Source: Bacteroidaceae bacterium
GTDB taxonomy: Bacteria; Bacteroidota; Bacteroidia; Bacteroidales; Bacteroidaceae
Assembly: GCA_017525235.1 (NCBI GenBank)
Contig: JAFXTC010000031.1
Coordinates: 1-64,000 of the forward strand
DNA: 64,000 bases
Direction of reading: 5' to 3'
The translations under genes were made by a program, and so were the position numbers. Of the stretch, positions 33,735-45,200 are shown piece by piece; position 1 is the stretch's first letter; each line of letters starts with the position of its first letter. The notes beneath the pieces were generated by a model. That model saw nothing but the letters and a program-made list of their open reading frames with translations. It was not told where the DNA came from and made no database searches.

Positions 33735-34955
33735 TTACAACGTCTTTTCAAGCAGGACAGTCCCGTCCTCATCTAATACCTTGAGGATGATTTTTCCCTC
33801 CTCTATCTCCACACGTAAACCAGAATTATAACCCTGCACAAGAGTAGGGAATTGTACACCCTCTGTTGGCTCTGTGAATGTATAGGTCTCAGGATGAAGA
33901 TGACCGCAGATGAGCAAGTTAACATTTGCCCTATTCAGGATGGGCATCATTAAATCGGCAAAAAACTTTGCTCCTGCCTGCTGTGTATCTTCTGTTTCAT
34001 TGGGGATGGGTAGATGACTGACCACAATACGATACCGAGCCGACTGATATTCTTCTGTTTCAATAAGCTTTTCCAACCAACGAGCTTCTTGCTGCCTGTA
34101 AGGATTATAGGCTGCCAGCATGGTAGAGCGAGTTGTCGGGTCATCATCAGGCAAAGCCTCCCCACCGTCTAACAAAACTATTTCTAAATCGCCCCACCTA
34201 TAAGCGTTGTACAACTTTCCGCTTTGATGTGGGAAATAATTCTCGAAATAATCTGCTGCATCACCTTTTGTTTCATGGTCGCCACGCAACATACAGAAAT
34301 CCTTCTTCGTCGCAAAGAGCTGGGCGCTGACATCGATGAATGAGGCATAAGGCTCCTCTGCCCTCAATGCCGTGCTGATAGGCTTTTCAACCTGCATATT
34401 GTCCATCATGTCGCCAGCATAAATAATATGATCTGCCGTCTCACAATCAAGTGCCGCAAGGAATTTCTGCAGTGTGGTGGGCCGATTGTGCAGGTCGCTC
34501 AGCACAAGTAAACGATGTGCCGTAGCCTTATCACTGGGTGTTCTGAACTCATACCAGTCCGATTCATATGTGGTACCGAATGTCATGCTATAAGGCTTCA
34601 TCAAGTCTATCTTCTGGGAAATAATCCTATACTCATAACTCGTACTTGGAACCAGACCACTGATACGAATCACAAAATTCTGAACTGGCAACGCAGCAGA
34701 TGGTGCTTGAATAAAATCGTATGCTTGATACTGGCCTTTAACTTCCTGATAGTATTTGGTAACCGTGGCCTGTCCTTTTTTTCGCACTTCCACCCATGAG
34801 AAGGTTGGCAATTTGTTCTCGAACACCACCGTAACACCATCATGTGCGAGCTCTTGCAGATAGGGTCCACCCCTGAAACATGTGTTAGCAGCCAGCAGAC
34901 TCAGTGGTAGCAGGGCTACTAAAAAAACAAACAAGGAATTACGTATAGCTTTCAT
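33735..34955 (-). CDS. secreted metallophosphatase, short form
   Basis: 406 residues with a signal peptide (MKAIRNSLFVFLVALLPLSLLA). An N-terminal fibronectin-III-like domain (about 25-140) as in purple acid phosphatases precedes a calcineurin-like phosphoesterase domain: VLSDLHNRP (D-x-H), YAGDMMDN (GD), LRGDHETKG in place of the usual G-N-H-E/D, SHLPIP and CGHLHPE (GHxH). The N-to-D change in GNHE (RGDHE) is notable: in this family that Asn is a metal ligand, and Asp may take its place. Its start overlaps the stop of the longer paralogue by 4 bp, so they are translationally coupled. Likely substrate: a phosphate ester outside the cytoplasm. Confidence 0.88.
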   Translation of the reverse strand: MKAIRNSLFVFLVALLPLSLLAANTCFRGGPYLQELAHDGVTVVFENKLPTFSWVEVRKKGQATVTKYYQEVKGQYQAYDFIQAPSAALPVQNFVIRISGLVPSTSYEYRIISQKIDLMKPYSMTFGTTYESDWYEFRTPSDKATAHRLLVLSDLHNRPTTLQKFLAALDCETADHIIYAGDMMDNMQVEKPISTALRAEEPYASFIDVSAQLFATKKDFCMLRGDHETKGDAADYFENYFPHQSGKLYNAYRWGDLEIVLLDGGEALPDDDPTTRSTMLAAYNPYRQQEARWLEKLIETEEYQSARYRIVVSHLPIPNETEDTQQAGAKFFADLMMPILNRANVNLLICGHLHPETYTFTEPTEGVQFPTLVQGYNSGLRVEIEEGKIILKVLDEDGTVLLEKTL

Positions 34956-37924
34956 TTCTTTAGCACCTTTTTATTGTTGACGATTATAATCCCCTTCTTT
35001 AATTGAGAATTTACCTTACGACCGCTTATGTCGTAAATAGCGTTATCAAGGTCTTCATCCTTCACTCTTAATCCTTCATTTACAATTCCATCCTCCACAT
35101 CTTGCAAGATTCTAAAGTCTTCTTGTCCTTCATAATAAGGAATGTATGCTGAACCGGCAGCAATTTGCGTCAACGTTGATTTCTGGAATCCTACCTGTCC
35201 GTTCTTCACTCTCAGCAATGCCATGCTTCCTGCCACGATATCCTTACGGTCCTCGCAATTTGCCACCAGGATATTACCTTCTATAGCTGGTGTTTCTGTG
35301 GTGGTGCTCCAGAATGTATAAGTACCTTTGGCAGCATGCAGCACCACCGCTGTACAAGCAGGAATAATTGACTGTGTATAAGGCACCAGATAAAGTTTCC
35401 CTTCCTTTTCTGTAACGCTGTAAACCTCAACGCCTTCGGGCACTTCGACAGGGAAAGATACACTTAAAATATTCCAACCAGAAGTAGAAATAGCAACCTG
35501 ATGATAAGCACGCTGCAAGAACCAAGAAGAACAGTAACCTGGATACAGATAATTATCTGAGCGAGCCGTGACAGGACCTTCAACAGGTTTGCCATAGAGC
35601 CCCTTCTCTCCAACCCATGAATCATCTGCCGATAAAAGAAGATTGGGCATATCGGCATCGGCCACAGTGAACATACCCTCGGTGTCGTAGCAAAACCGTT
35701 GACGACTCGTCCACCTTCCCATATAATCCTGCATAATCATATTCTCTCCACCATGTGTAATTCGGAAGGCAGTAGAGCCATCATTAATGCTAGCATTATT
35801 CCATCTGAGACTCATCAGACCGTCGGTTTCCTGAACACACATCACTTTTTGTTTTCCTTGACGGAGTTCAAAGGCACGATAAGCGCTTGTCAGCCAATAA
35901 TAACCATCTGTCACCGGGTTTAGAGCATCAGGTGCAGTCTCCTCGTAAGCTTGAACACTCTGTAGCAAACGCTCAATTATATCATCTGCTTGCTGGGACG
36001 TAGTATTCTTATCATCAACCAGGGCCTGCGCATCTTCTATGCACTCCCTTAAGGTACTACTCAGCAAAGGCGACACCTGGCCAGGATTATCTCCACTAGG
36101 ATAAAGAGCCAGCGCACCACGGGCTTTTCCCAAAGCCTTTCGAATCGTTAATGCAGGTGTCACATTATCAGAATCAAGGAGTGCGAGAGACTGAAGGGCA
36201 TCAACACTGGGTATCTCTGTAGCAAGAGAAGTAAAAAGTGCCGCTCCCTGAACCTGTTGCATTACATACTGCCCCTTTGTGTAAGGTTCTGTTTCATCTA
36301 CACCATGCAAGAAGAAACGCTTTTGGGGTTTAGCACTATGTATGGCCAAATGACGGTCGTACCCAGCCATATCCAAATAAGAATACGCCTCGCCCGAACA
36401 ACTCTGTATTATATAGCCTCCATCTGTATCGGCACTGAAGTAATACGTTTTGTTTGCCAGATTCGCTGCCGTGCTACTTGTGCTGTATAAATAAGCATGT
36501 TCTCCGTTCTTTCCGTACGGATTGTTATAATCGAGGGCATTGCCATACACACTGCGCAACGCATCTGTATCATAAGAATAAAGATATCCTGCTCCGTCCT
36601 GCGAGAAATTACCCATCATATAATAACCATCGGGAATAATCGCCTGTTGTTGAACAGAGCCATTTTCATCAAAGGTTATATAAACTAGTTCTTTACTTGC
36701 CTTGGCATCTTTTACCACCTTATCCAACAGCACATAACCATTTGAAAAAACTATCTTCAAATGAATATTACCGTCGGCGATGTCTATTCTCATGGCACTA
36801 TGATTACCTATGTTATACTCTTCAAACTGGTTACCTTTACCTTCATAGTTTTTACCCATATAGGTATAAGTCTTAGGATGATAATGGCCGCTGATGAGCA
36901 AATCAACATCGCATTGCTTGAGCAATGGCAAAATTTGACTGATAAGCTGGGGTTCACCTCCAAACTCATCTGTTGGCTTGTCGTTGTTCTGCAACATAGT
37001 AAAATGACAGATTACAATACGGTATTTGGCTGTCTTAAACTCTTCTGTCTGTATAAGTTCCTTGAACCAACGGGCCATCTCCTCGCGATAACTGTAAAAC
37101 GTGGCCATTCCGTGATATGCCGAATGATCATCTGTTTTATCCTCTCCACTATCCAAAAGTATTATTTCCAGATTTCCCCAACGATAGGCATTATAGATTT
37201 CTCCGCTTTTGTGTGGAAAGTAATCCATAAAATGACGGGACATATTGCCACGTGTCTCATGATTGCCACGCACATACTCAAACGGTTTGTTCTGTGCAAA
37301 CAAGTTCACGCTGGTGTTTACAAATCCTTTGTATGGCTCCTGATCGCCAAACTGCATAAAGTTGGTCATATCGCCGTTATAGATAATACGGTCACACGTC
37401 TTGTAATCCAAATGCTTTAACAACGCCTCCAATGTATCCGGCCTATTGTGCATATCACTGGTAATAAAGATGTGATGTTCTGTCTGATGGGGATCTTGTG
37501 TTGTAAATTGATTCCAGGAAGAAGTATAGGAATTCGTAGAAGTCAAACTACCTGTAGCACCATTAGAGTTCTGTGACAGAATCTTATGGGCCCTTATACG
37601 ATATTCATATGTTACACCAGGCTTCAGCCCTTCTGCACGAATAGCAAAATTTTGAATCGGCAAAGCCGAATTCTTGGTTGTCAGCACTTGGCTGTAGACC
37701 TTCACCCTTCCATTTACCGTCTGAAAATATTTAGTTGTTTCTGTACTTCCCTTTTCCCTGACCTCTATCCATGACAATGAAGGAACGCCATGCTCAAACA
37801 CCACGGTTACACCATCGTTGGTCAATTCCTGTAGATAAGGACCTGCAGTAAGCCATGTCTGCGCTCTTGCCTGCAATAGACAAAGCACAAATACAACACC
37901 AAATATAAGCCTTTTGTTTTTCAT
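34952..37924 (-). CDS. secreted metallophosphatase with lectin-like modules and C-terminal tag
   Basis: 990 residues with a signal peptide (MKNKRLIFGVVFVLCLLQARA). The first 400 residues are paralogous to the next gene product: Fn3-like domain, then SDMHNRP, YNGDMTNF, VRGNHETRG (normal GNHE), ICHFTM and SGHYHPK, so all metal ligands are intact. Then come two modules like ricin-B or starch-binding folds (GYYMMGNFSQDGAGYLYSYD..., GYYWLTSAYRAFELRQGKQK...) separated by a helical FIVAR-like linker, then a beta domain and the tag YDISGRKVNSQLKKGIIIVNNKK. The tag marks a surface or secreted protein. The adjoining short paralogue overlaps by 4 bp. Confidence 0.87.
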   Translation of the reverse strand: MKNKRLIFGVVFVLCLLQARAQTWLTAGPYLQELTNDGVTVVFEHGVPSLSWIEVREKGSTETTKYFQTVNGRVKVYSQVLTTKNSALPIQNFAIRAEGLKPGVTYEYRIRAHKILSQNSNGATGSLTSTNSYTSSWNQFTTQDPHQTEHHIFITSDMHNRPDTLEALLKHLDYKTCDRIIYNGDMTNFMQFGDQEPYKGFVNTSVNLFAQNKPFEYVRGNHETRGNMSRHFMDYFPHKSGEIYNAYRWGNLEIILLDSGEDKTDDHSAYHGMATFYSYREEMARWFKELIQTEEFKTAKYRIVICHFTMLQNNDKPTDEFGGEPQLISQILPLLKQCDVDLLISGHYHPKTYTYMGKNYEGKGNQFEEYNIGNHSAMRIDIADGNIHLKIVFSNGYVLLDKVVKDAKASKELVYITFDENGSVQQQAIIPDGYYMMGNFSQDGAGYLYSYDTDALRSVYGNALDYNNPYGKNGEHAYLYSTSSTAANLANKTYYFSADTDGGYIIQSCSGEAYSYLDMAGYDRHLAIHSAKPQKRFFLHGVDETEPYTKGQYVMQQVQGAALFTSLATEIPSVDALQSLALLDSDNVTPALTIRKALGKARGALALYPSGDNPGQVSPLLSSTLRECIEDAQALVDDKNTTSQQADDIIERLLQSVQAYEETAPDALNPVTDGYYWLTSAYRAFELRQGKQKVMCVQETDGLMSLRWNNASINDGSTAFRITHGGENMIMQDYMGRWTSRQRFCYDTEGMFTVADADMPNLLLSADDSWVGEKGLYGKPVEGPVTARSDNYLYPGYCSSWFLQRAYHQVAISTSGWNILSVSFPVEVPEGVEVYSVTEKEGKLYLVPYTQSIIPACTAVVLHAAKGTYTFWSTTTETPAIEGNILVANCEDRKDIVAGSMALLRVKNGQVGFQKSTLTQIAAGSAYIPYYEGQEDFRILQDVEDGIVNEGLRVKDEDLDNAIYDISGRKVNSQLKKGIIIVNNKKVLKK

Positions 37925-37969
37925 ATCTTCTTCAAAGGTTATTCATGTGCAATTCATGTTTTCTGATGG

Positions 37970-37978
37970 GCAAAGTTA
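37970..37978 (-). promoter_or_regulatory. -7 element of the metallophosphatase pair
   Basis: TAACTTTGC on minus, 46 bp upstream of the start at 37924. The divergent gap 37925-38260 also contains the dyad CATCG(38134-38138)...CGATG(38147-38151) and a separate promoter for GH115; no gene or RNA is recognisable in it. Confidence 0.6.
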
Positions 37979-38234
37979 TACATTATTTTTATATGCAAGA
38001 TAATAGGCGACACTTTTTTGCAGGATAAAGATAAAAAAAAGGAATCATGCACATAAAAAGGGAGTAAATATCCGTCCCACACAAATTCAGATTCCATAAG
38101 GGGGACCCTAACGACCTTTTATCTAAGGGGCTACATCGTATATTTTCGATGCACCCTCCTTCGTTTTGCATGTTTTTTCAAATAACAGCAAAAAAAATTT
38201 GCACATTTTTGCACGTATATAAAAAATAATTTGC

Positions 38235-38243
38235 TATTTTTGC
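38235..38243 (+). promoter_or_regulatory. -7 element of the GH115 gene
   Basis: TATTTTTGC, 17 bp before the ATG. No well-placed TTTG at -33 is found; the upstream stretch is very A/T-rich with repeated TTTGCAC words. Confidence 0.5.
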
Positions 38244-38260
38244 AAACAAATGCATAGAAA

Positions 38261-41200
38261 ATGGAAAATAATCATATCACAAAACAGTATTTATTGCAAT
38301 GTATATTGCTATCTACAATCCTGCTTCGCGCAACTGCAATAAAAGCTGATATCATCTTTTCTGAGACAGGTACGGCAGGTTTCCCGATAGTCAGCAGCAA
38401 CAAAAATGCAGTATTTGTTGTGGACAGCAAAGACGATGCTGTAGTAACAACCGTAGCCAACTGCGTAATTCAAGATATAAAAGAGGTAACCGGTAAAACA
38501 TTGCTACTACAAAATGAACTGAAAACCGGAGACTTTCCCATTATCGCAGGAACACTGGGTGGCTCTGCCCTCATTAACAATCTGTTGGAGGCTGGCAAAA
38601 TCGATACTACAGGCATAACGGGACGCTGGGAAGCCTATACCCAACAACTCGTGAAGCATCCTGCTGATGGCATAGATGAAGCTTTGGTCATCATAGGCGG
38701 CACGCCAAGAGGTACGGCTTATGGATTGTTTGAGATAAGTCGGCGTATTGGCGTTTCACCATACATATGGTGGGCCGATGTAGCTCCCGCCCCCATGAGT
38801 GCTATCTATGCAAGCGGAGACCGCACTGAAGTAGAGGCCCCATCGGTGAAATACCGCGGACTCTTTATCAACGATGAAGACTGGGCACTGCTACCTTGGG
38901 CAAAAAAGACTATTGATGCCAGCTACAACAATATTGGCCCAAATACATATGATAAGGTAATGGAGCTTTTGCTGCGACTGCGTGCTAACTGCCTATGGCC
39001 TGCCAAGCATGGCAGTTCAAAGGCTTTTTGGTCAATGGAGGAAAACAAAGAACTAATCAGAAAATGGTGTATGGTAATGAGTAGCGGCGATTCTATGCTA
39101 CGCGACAATCTGTGGGAGTGGCCTCGCTTCAAGAGCGGCAACAACAGCAGTAACTTTACCTTCGCAGACAACCCAGAGGGTGTGGCAGACTACTGGGCTA
39201 AGCGGGCTGGTGAAGCCCGCGACTATGAAGGCATTTACGACATAGGTATGCGTGGTCTGCAAGATGTGGCACTGTTGGGCTACGAGGGGCAGGAGGCACA
39301 GCTAGCAGGACTGAAGGATATCATAGAATGTCAGCGTAAAATCATCACTGATTCACTAGGTGGCGACCCTACAAAAATTCCGCAGATATACATTCCTTAT
39401 AAAGAGGCGCTCACACTGTATAATGCGGGTCTTAAAATTCCCGACGATGTGACTCTCTGTTGGGTTGATGACAACTATGCCTACATACGTCAACTACCCA
39501 CGGCTACTGAACAGAAGCGCAGTGGTGGCAATGGAATCTATTATCACCTATCTTATTTGGGTAATCCATGTTCTTACATTTGGCTAAGCACGATCTCGCC
39601 TTCGCTAGTAAGTTACGAGCTTTGCAAGGCCTACGAGAACGGCATGCAGCGCTTCTGGATGATTAACGTGGGGGACATAAAGCCTGCAGAGGTAGAGTTT
39701 GAATTCTGCATGGAACTAGCTTGGAATGTTAAAAGTTGGACACCTGAAAATGCTTGGAAGTTCAGTCGTTGGTGGGCAGCCAAGACATTTGGCGAGGATT
39801 TGGCCGACGAAATGGCTGATATCCGTCTTGAACACTATCGTCTGGCAGCGCAAAGCAAGCCAGAGACAGTACGTGAAGTGGTCTTTACACACGAGGAAAT
39901 GAAGCGGCGCATTCGTGACTATCAGGCTCTAACCCGTAGGGTGCAGAATCTGGAAGCCAGCATTCCTACTCGATTGCAAGATGCTTATTTCGAGCTCTTC
40001 ACCTACCCCATCGTGGCAACCGCCGACATGAACATCAAACTTTTAGGTGCCAACCTCAGTTTCTGGTATGCCGGCATGGGCGACCATCTGAACAGTATGC
40101 TGTATGCTGCCCTCTCACGTACGAGTTACGACAATATCGTTTACCTAACCGACCGCTTCAACTCCAATATTGCTGGTGGCAAATGGAACGGTATCATGAG
40201 CATGCGCCCCAATGCCAGCATAACCAGCCAGTTTGGTCCTGTATATGCTGCAACGAGCAGAGAGGTTAACGATGTAAAAGGCGAGATGTTCCAAGATGAT
40301 ATGACGTTTATATCTGCCTCTGCTTTTACGAATAGTCGGGGCAACTGGCAATTGCTTCCTAATCTGGGCGTCAGTGACAGCAGCATGACGGTTTGGCCCA
40401 TCGACTACACCAAATACACGGCTACCACGGCTCGCAGCAAGGGCCCATATTTGGAATATTCCGTTCCACTAAAAAAGGGCAACTACCAGATTGTTGTTCG
40501 CTGCCTGCCGACCTTCCCAATCACCACCAGTAACGATTTGGTTGTAGGAATGGCCATGGGAACAGGATCCCTGACAACGACAAGCATTAAGTGCAGTGCC
40601 GAGACAAACAGATGGAGCGACAATGTAATGTATGGTTATTCTGAAGCTCGCTTCACCTATAAGGCTACCACTGAGAGGAACTACCAGCTGCGTATTTATG
40701 CTATGAATCCTGCCATCGTCGTCAGTCAGATTTTGTATCGCCAGATGGATGCCGGAGATGATGACAACCTAGCTCCCATGTTGATGGTGAACCCAGATTT
40801 TGAACAATATAAAAGCGGCAATAACGTTCTTACAAACACTGATGGCAGTATCCGTCGTGGTATTCCCTACGGCTGGACATTAAAGGGCACTCTCAACGGA
40901 AACTCCTATGGCATCAACAAAGACGAATCTATAAAGGGAGACGACAGCAACTTATGCTGGATAAAGTCAAAACCTATGCCTGAGGACTGTGAGCTCTACC
41001 AGACCATCCCTGCCAGCAAACTAACCCCAGGCATCTATGAGGTAGGTTGCTGGCTTTGGGTTCAGTCTGGAAAGCGTGGATCTTGTCGTCTCTTTGCCAA
41101 TAATCATGTACAGTATTATGCCTACAAGCATGACTACGACCAGATTCTGAAAGATGATGAAGTGAATACCTTTGCTGGGTACAAAGCAGGATATGAAACA

Positions 41201-42151
41201 CATACCATTATGCATCCCATGCGTGTAGTGCTGAAAGTGCAAGAGGGTGAAGACTTGCGCCTGGGCATTAAAACAAGTTGTATCAGCAATGCAGGAACGC
41301 AGACCGACGAAACAGGGTGGTTTAAGGTGGACCACTTCACCATTCGTCGCTTAGCTGACCTTCCTACGTCCGCCCCCGATTCACTGACCCAAGAGTTGCT
41401 GGTAAATCCTGACTTTGAATACAAAGAAGCCGACGTTTTGGCGGAAGGAAAGAATATACTAAACACCGTTCCTTACGGATGGCAGATGTCCTATACTGGC
41501 AATTACACCATGGCCACCTCGGGCATCTACGGCAAAGGTGAAGGCATGCACGGCCAGAACTATTGCGCATTCACTCCCAGCGGCTACCGTCCCATCCCCG
41601 ATGACTTCTGCCTCTATCAGACCATCCCCGCAGAGAAAATCAAAGCAGGAGCCACTTACCGCGTTAGTTGTCTTTTCTGGAGCGAAAAAGGTTTAGAAGG
41701 TCAAGGACGCCTTTTTGCGAACGACCAAGTACAGTATTATAGTACCCCTCGCACATACGAAAACAATCTCACCCAAGGTGAGACCCCCTCTTTTGCATCC
41801 TACACCGACGGTGTGGGCATTGGCAATGCCATGCAGGAACTTTACGTTTTAGTGAAAGTAGCCGAAGGTGAAGACCTCACCGTCGGTATTCGCTCTGGCT
41901 GTAGAAAAACGGATGGAAAACTAGCTACAGGGACAGATCGGACAGGTAAGTTCCGTGTTGATTACTTCCGCATTGAGGAGATAGAAGTTAATACCGATGA
42001 TGTCGACGGCATTCAAGAAACCCTTCTGCCTGATAAGCCCTATAGGCACTATGAAATATGTGAGATCTATGATTTGGCAGGCCGAAGAGTTAGCTCTCAA
42101 TTAAAGAAAGGTCTTTACATACAAAATGGCAAAAAGGTTGCGGTTAAGTAA
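38261..42151 (+). CDS. GH115 alpha-glucuronidase with two C-terminal beta-sandwich modules
   Basis: 1296 residues, exported (N-terminal hydrophobic region after MENNHITKQY). The GH115 core spans about 25-740 with the family blocks FSETGTAGFPIV, PRGTAYGLFEISRRIGVSPYIWWADV, VKYRGLFINDEDWAL and LRLRANCLWPAKHG. GH115 enzymes remove glucuronic acid or 4-O-methylglucuronic acid from xylan or arabinogalactan. About 745-850 is a further beta domain (YLEYSVPLKKGNYQIVVRC). Two similar modules follow (about 850-1040 and 1045-1250), each starting with VNPDF and containing CxLYQTIPA, RLFANxxVQYY and a final KVDHF/RVDYF strand; they look like galactose-binding-type beta-sandwiches. The tag YDLAGRRVSSQLKKGLYIQNGKK ends the chain. 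A 107-bp gap to the giant gene downstream. Confidence 0.92.
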   Translation: MENNHITKQYLLQCILLSTILLRATAIKADIIFSETGTAGFPIVSSNKNAVFVVDSKDDAVVTTVANCVIQDIKEVTGKTLLLQNELKTGDFPIIAGTLGGSALINNLLEAGKIDTTGITGRWEAYTQQLVKHPADGIDEALVIIGGTPRGTAYGLFEISRRIGVSPYIWWADVAPAPMSAIYASGDRTEVEAPSVKYRGLFINDEDWALLPWAKKTIDASYNNIGPNTYDKVMELLLRLRANCLWPAKHGSSKAFWSMEENKELIRKWCMVMSSGDSMLRDNLWEWPRFKSGNNSSNFTFADNPEGVADYWAKRAGEARDYEGIYDIGMRGLQDVALLGYEGQEAQLAGLKDIIECQRKIITDSLGGDPTKIPQIYIPYKEALTLYNAGLKIPDDVTLCWVDDNYAYIRQLPTATEQKRSGGNGIYYHLSYLGNPCSYIWLSTISPSLVSYELCKAYENGMQRFWMINVGDIKPAEVEFEFCMELAWNVKSWTPENAWKFSRWWAAKTFGEDLADEMADIRLEHYRLAAQSKPETVREVVFTHEEMKRRIRDYQALTRRVQNLEASIPTRLQDAYFELFTYPIVATADMNIKLLGANLSFWYAGMGDHLNSMLYAALSRTSYDNIVYLTDRFNSNIAGGKWNGIMSMRPNASITSQFGPVYAATSREVNDVKGEMFQDDMTFISASAFTNSRGNWQLLPNLGVSDSSMTVWPIDYTKYTATTARSKGPYLEYSVPLKKGNYQIVVRCLPTFPITTSNDLVVGMAMGTGSLTTTSIKCSAETNRWSDNVMYGYSEARFTYKATTERNYQLRIYAMNPAIVVSQILYRQMDAGDDDNLAPMLMVNPDFEQYKSGNNVLTNTDGSIRRGIPYGWTLKGTLNGNSYGINKDESIKGDDSNLCWIKSKPMPEDCELYQTIPASKLTPGIYEVGCWLWVQSGKRGSCRLFANNHVQYYAYKHDYDQILKDDEVNTFAGYKAGYETHTIMHPMRVVLKVQEGEDLRLGIKTSCISNAGTQTDETGWFKVDHFTIRRLADLPTSAPDSLTQELLVNPDFEYKEADVLAEGKNILNTVPYGWQMSYTGNYTMATSGIYGKGEGMHGQNYCAFTPSGYRPIPDDFCLYQTIPAEKIKAGATYRVSCLFWSEKGLEGQGRLFANDQVQYYSTPRTYENNLTQGETPSFASYTDGVGIGNAMQELYVLVKVAEGEDLTVGIRSGCRKTDGKLATGTDRTGKFRVDYFRIEEIEVNTDDVDGIQETLLPDKPYRHYEICEIYDLAGRRVSSQLKKGLYIQNGKKVAVK

Positions 42152-42258
42152 CGGCAATGATAATCTTGTATAAATATTGACGAACGCAAGCAAGTTCGAA
42201 CATAGTTCAGATACGTGATTAAATAACTTATAAACTTTTTAACTCAAACAAATTAACA

Positions 42259-45200
42259 ATGAAAACAAAACTACTTCAAGTGTTCCTTCTTGCCAGCATT
42301 TGGCTTTTTGGAGCAAACACCTTTGCACAAGAGTTGGCAAAAGACGAAAGCGGAGTGTATCTGATTGGCAGCAAGGCCGACCTACAAGCATGGACCAAGG
42401 TTGCAGGCTACGAGAGGACGAATATTAAGCTGACTGCAGATATTCCTGATCTCGATTTCAGAATGGCTACCGTAAATGATTTTACAGGAACTCTTGATGG
42501 CGCCGGCCACACCATCACGGTTAATTACGAATTCCCTGGTGAGCAGACGGCTATGTTCGTAAAGTTCAAGGGAACCGTAAAGAACCTTATTTTGGACGGA
42601 TACATTAATGCCACGTACAAAAACTCTGCTGTTTTAGGCGGTACTGGCTCAGGTACGTTCCAAAACGTAGTAGTGCTGACAACCATTAGTTCCAACTGTG
42701 GAAATAACGCTTCCAACGCAGCCTTTATGGGTTACGTGAACGGCAGCACTAGCATCAACAACTGTGTTTCGGCGGTTAAATTCACAGGAACCGACCCATA
42801 CAACATGGGCTTCTGCGGATGGGTAAATGCCAGTGGTTCTGTTGAAGCCCGCAATAGCGTCTCAATCATGGAGGCTGAACAACCAAATGCTTACTGCTTC
42901 TGCAATCCGCAGAGTAAAGCATCTACCACCAACTGCTTTGCATACGAACAGGATGGAGATGGTGGTACTGCCCCCAATGGGACGACCTACATCAACGCCT
43001 CCATCTTAGGAACCGGTGAACTATGTTATTTGCTGAACAAAGGTGCAGGTAGCACAGTTTTCTATCAAACTCTAGGTGAAGACAACTTCCCTGTTCCCTT
43101 TAACACTCATAAGGAGGTATTCGGTGTTGGCAATAAACGATGCGACGGTACTGTTATCGACGGCTCATTGACCTACTCTAACGAAGACACATCTCCCACA
43201 CCCCAGCACGAGGATGTTGATGGTTGGTGTACTATTTGCGGGAATATACTGCATGACCATATTTCGCCCGATTCTGATGGTTTCCTGCCTTTGGGCGGCG
43301 TAGCTGACCTCAAGTGGTTTACTGCTATGGTTAACGAGGCTGGGCAAACCACTATCAACGGCAAACTTACAGCCGACATTGACTTTGGCGGCATAGAAAA
43401 TGCCCATTCTCCCATCGGTCTCAACACTACATACAAATACAATGGTATCTTTGACGGACAAGGACATCGCATCAAAAACATGATTCTGAATATGCCTCAG
43501 GATGGTGTCGGTTTCTTTGGTTATGTACGTGGCGGAACCATTATTCGCAACCTCGTTATCGACAAGAGCTGCGAGATTTGTGGTAACGGTCGTGTGGGCG
43601 GTCTTATTGGTGGTGTCCAGACCAATGCTGCCATCCCCCTCACCATCGAGAACTGTGTTAATGAGGCTACCGTTCTTGGAACAGGTGCTACTGGCGGTAT
43701 TGTTGGTGCAGGTTTAAGTGCTTATCCCTCCATTCAGATGAGTAATTGCCTGAACATCGGCGAGATTACCGGATCACCTGCTACGGCTTTCTGCTCTTGG
43801 ATTAACATGGGCGGAAGCGCTATGATTAACTGCGTAAATGCTGGAATCATTAATGGTATGGACAATTCAGGAGGCAAGTTCAGCTACATTTGTAATCTTA
43901 TTCGCTATGAACCAGGAACCCTTACTCTCACCAACTGCTTTGACATCAGTGGTATGGAAGAAATCGGTCAGGGCATTTATGAAGACTGGACAACAGATAA
44001 CCCGGCAGAAGATGGTGAACTTTGCTACCTGCTCAATGGTGACCAGTCCGTTATTTCTTGGTATCAGAAGATCGGCACCGATGCTACGCCCGTACCTTAT
44101 TTTATTGAAGACGGTAAAGTATATGCTAACGGTGAGCTCAATTGTGACGGAACACCATTAGGTTCTGTTAGCTATAGTAATACTGATGGCGGTGACCTGC
44201 CTCCACATGAGTTCGAAGACGGTTTCTGCATCAACTGCGATGCACCTCAGTTAGACTATGCCGAGGTAATAGACGGATTCCGCTGCATTGACAGCGCCTC
44301 CAAACTCTATTGGCTCTCACGCATGGTTAACGAAAAGAATTGCGGAAACTGGGATGTCCGATTGACAGCTGATATAGATATGGATATGTACACCGATCTT
44401 TTCATGCCTATTGGAAGCAATGGTGCCAGATACACTGGTCATTTCGACGGACAAGGACACAAGATTAGCAATCTTCACATCAATGGTGGCAACTATACAG
44501 GTTTTATTGGGCAGCCTGGCAACGGAGCTGTCATTGAGAATCTGCTGCTAGACGAAACCTGCTCCATCAACGCTGCTGGAGAATGCGCTGCCCTCGTGGG
44601 TGGAACCAATCAGATGAGCGGGTCTGTAACACTTCGAAACCTGGGCAACATGGGTAATGTATACACCACAAGCAAACAGGCGGCAGGTATCTTTGGTGGA
44701 AATTCGGGCAGTAAGACCAGTCTTACTATAGAAAACTGTTTCTCAACAGGTGTTATAGAAGGTTCTACCGAATGTGCGGCTCTTGTTGGGTGGGCTGGCA
44801 GCAATAGTCCAATAGTATCCAACTGTTGGTCGTGTGCCGATGTAACAGGTAACGACCGTGCCGATATGTGGCTCGTCCGTCATGGTAGCGGTGTCTTTAA
44901 AAACATCTATGCCACACAAGGCGAGCAGGGTATCATCATCGAAGACTCTGAGATTATTGAGTCTGGCGAACTTTGCTATAAACTGAACGGCGACCAAACC
45001 ACCATCACATGGTTCCAAAACCTGGATAACAATAGTGAGGTGGATGCAACACCCGTTCCGTTCGCTAACGGGCACGGCATCGTATATCCCAAGGGAAAGA
45101 TGCTTTGCGATGGCACAGTAGATCCCTCTTCTGTCACCTACTCCAACAGCAAGGATGTTGTCATCCCCGACCATGAGTTCAGTCATGGCTTTTGCATCGT

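Noticed and set aside
38134-38151. CATCG...CGATG dyad as a regulator site in the phosphatase/GH115 gap
   Set aside because: Only five base pairs per arm, expected by chance in a 336-bp gap.
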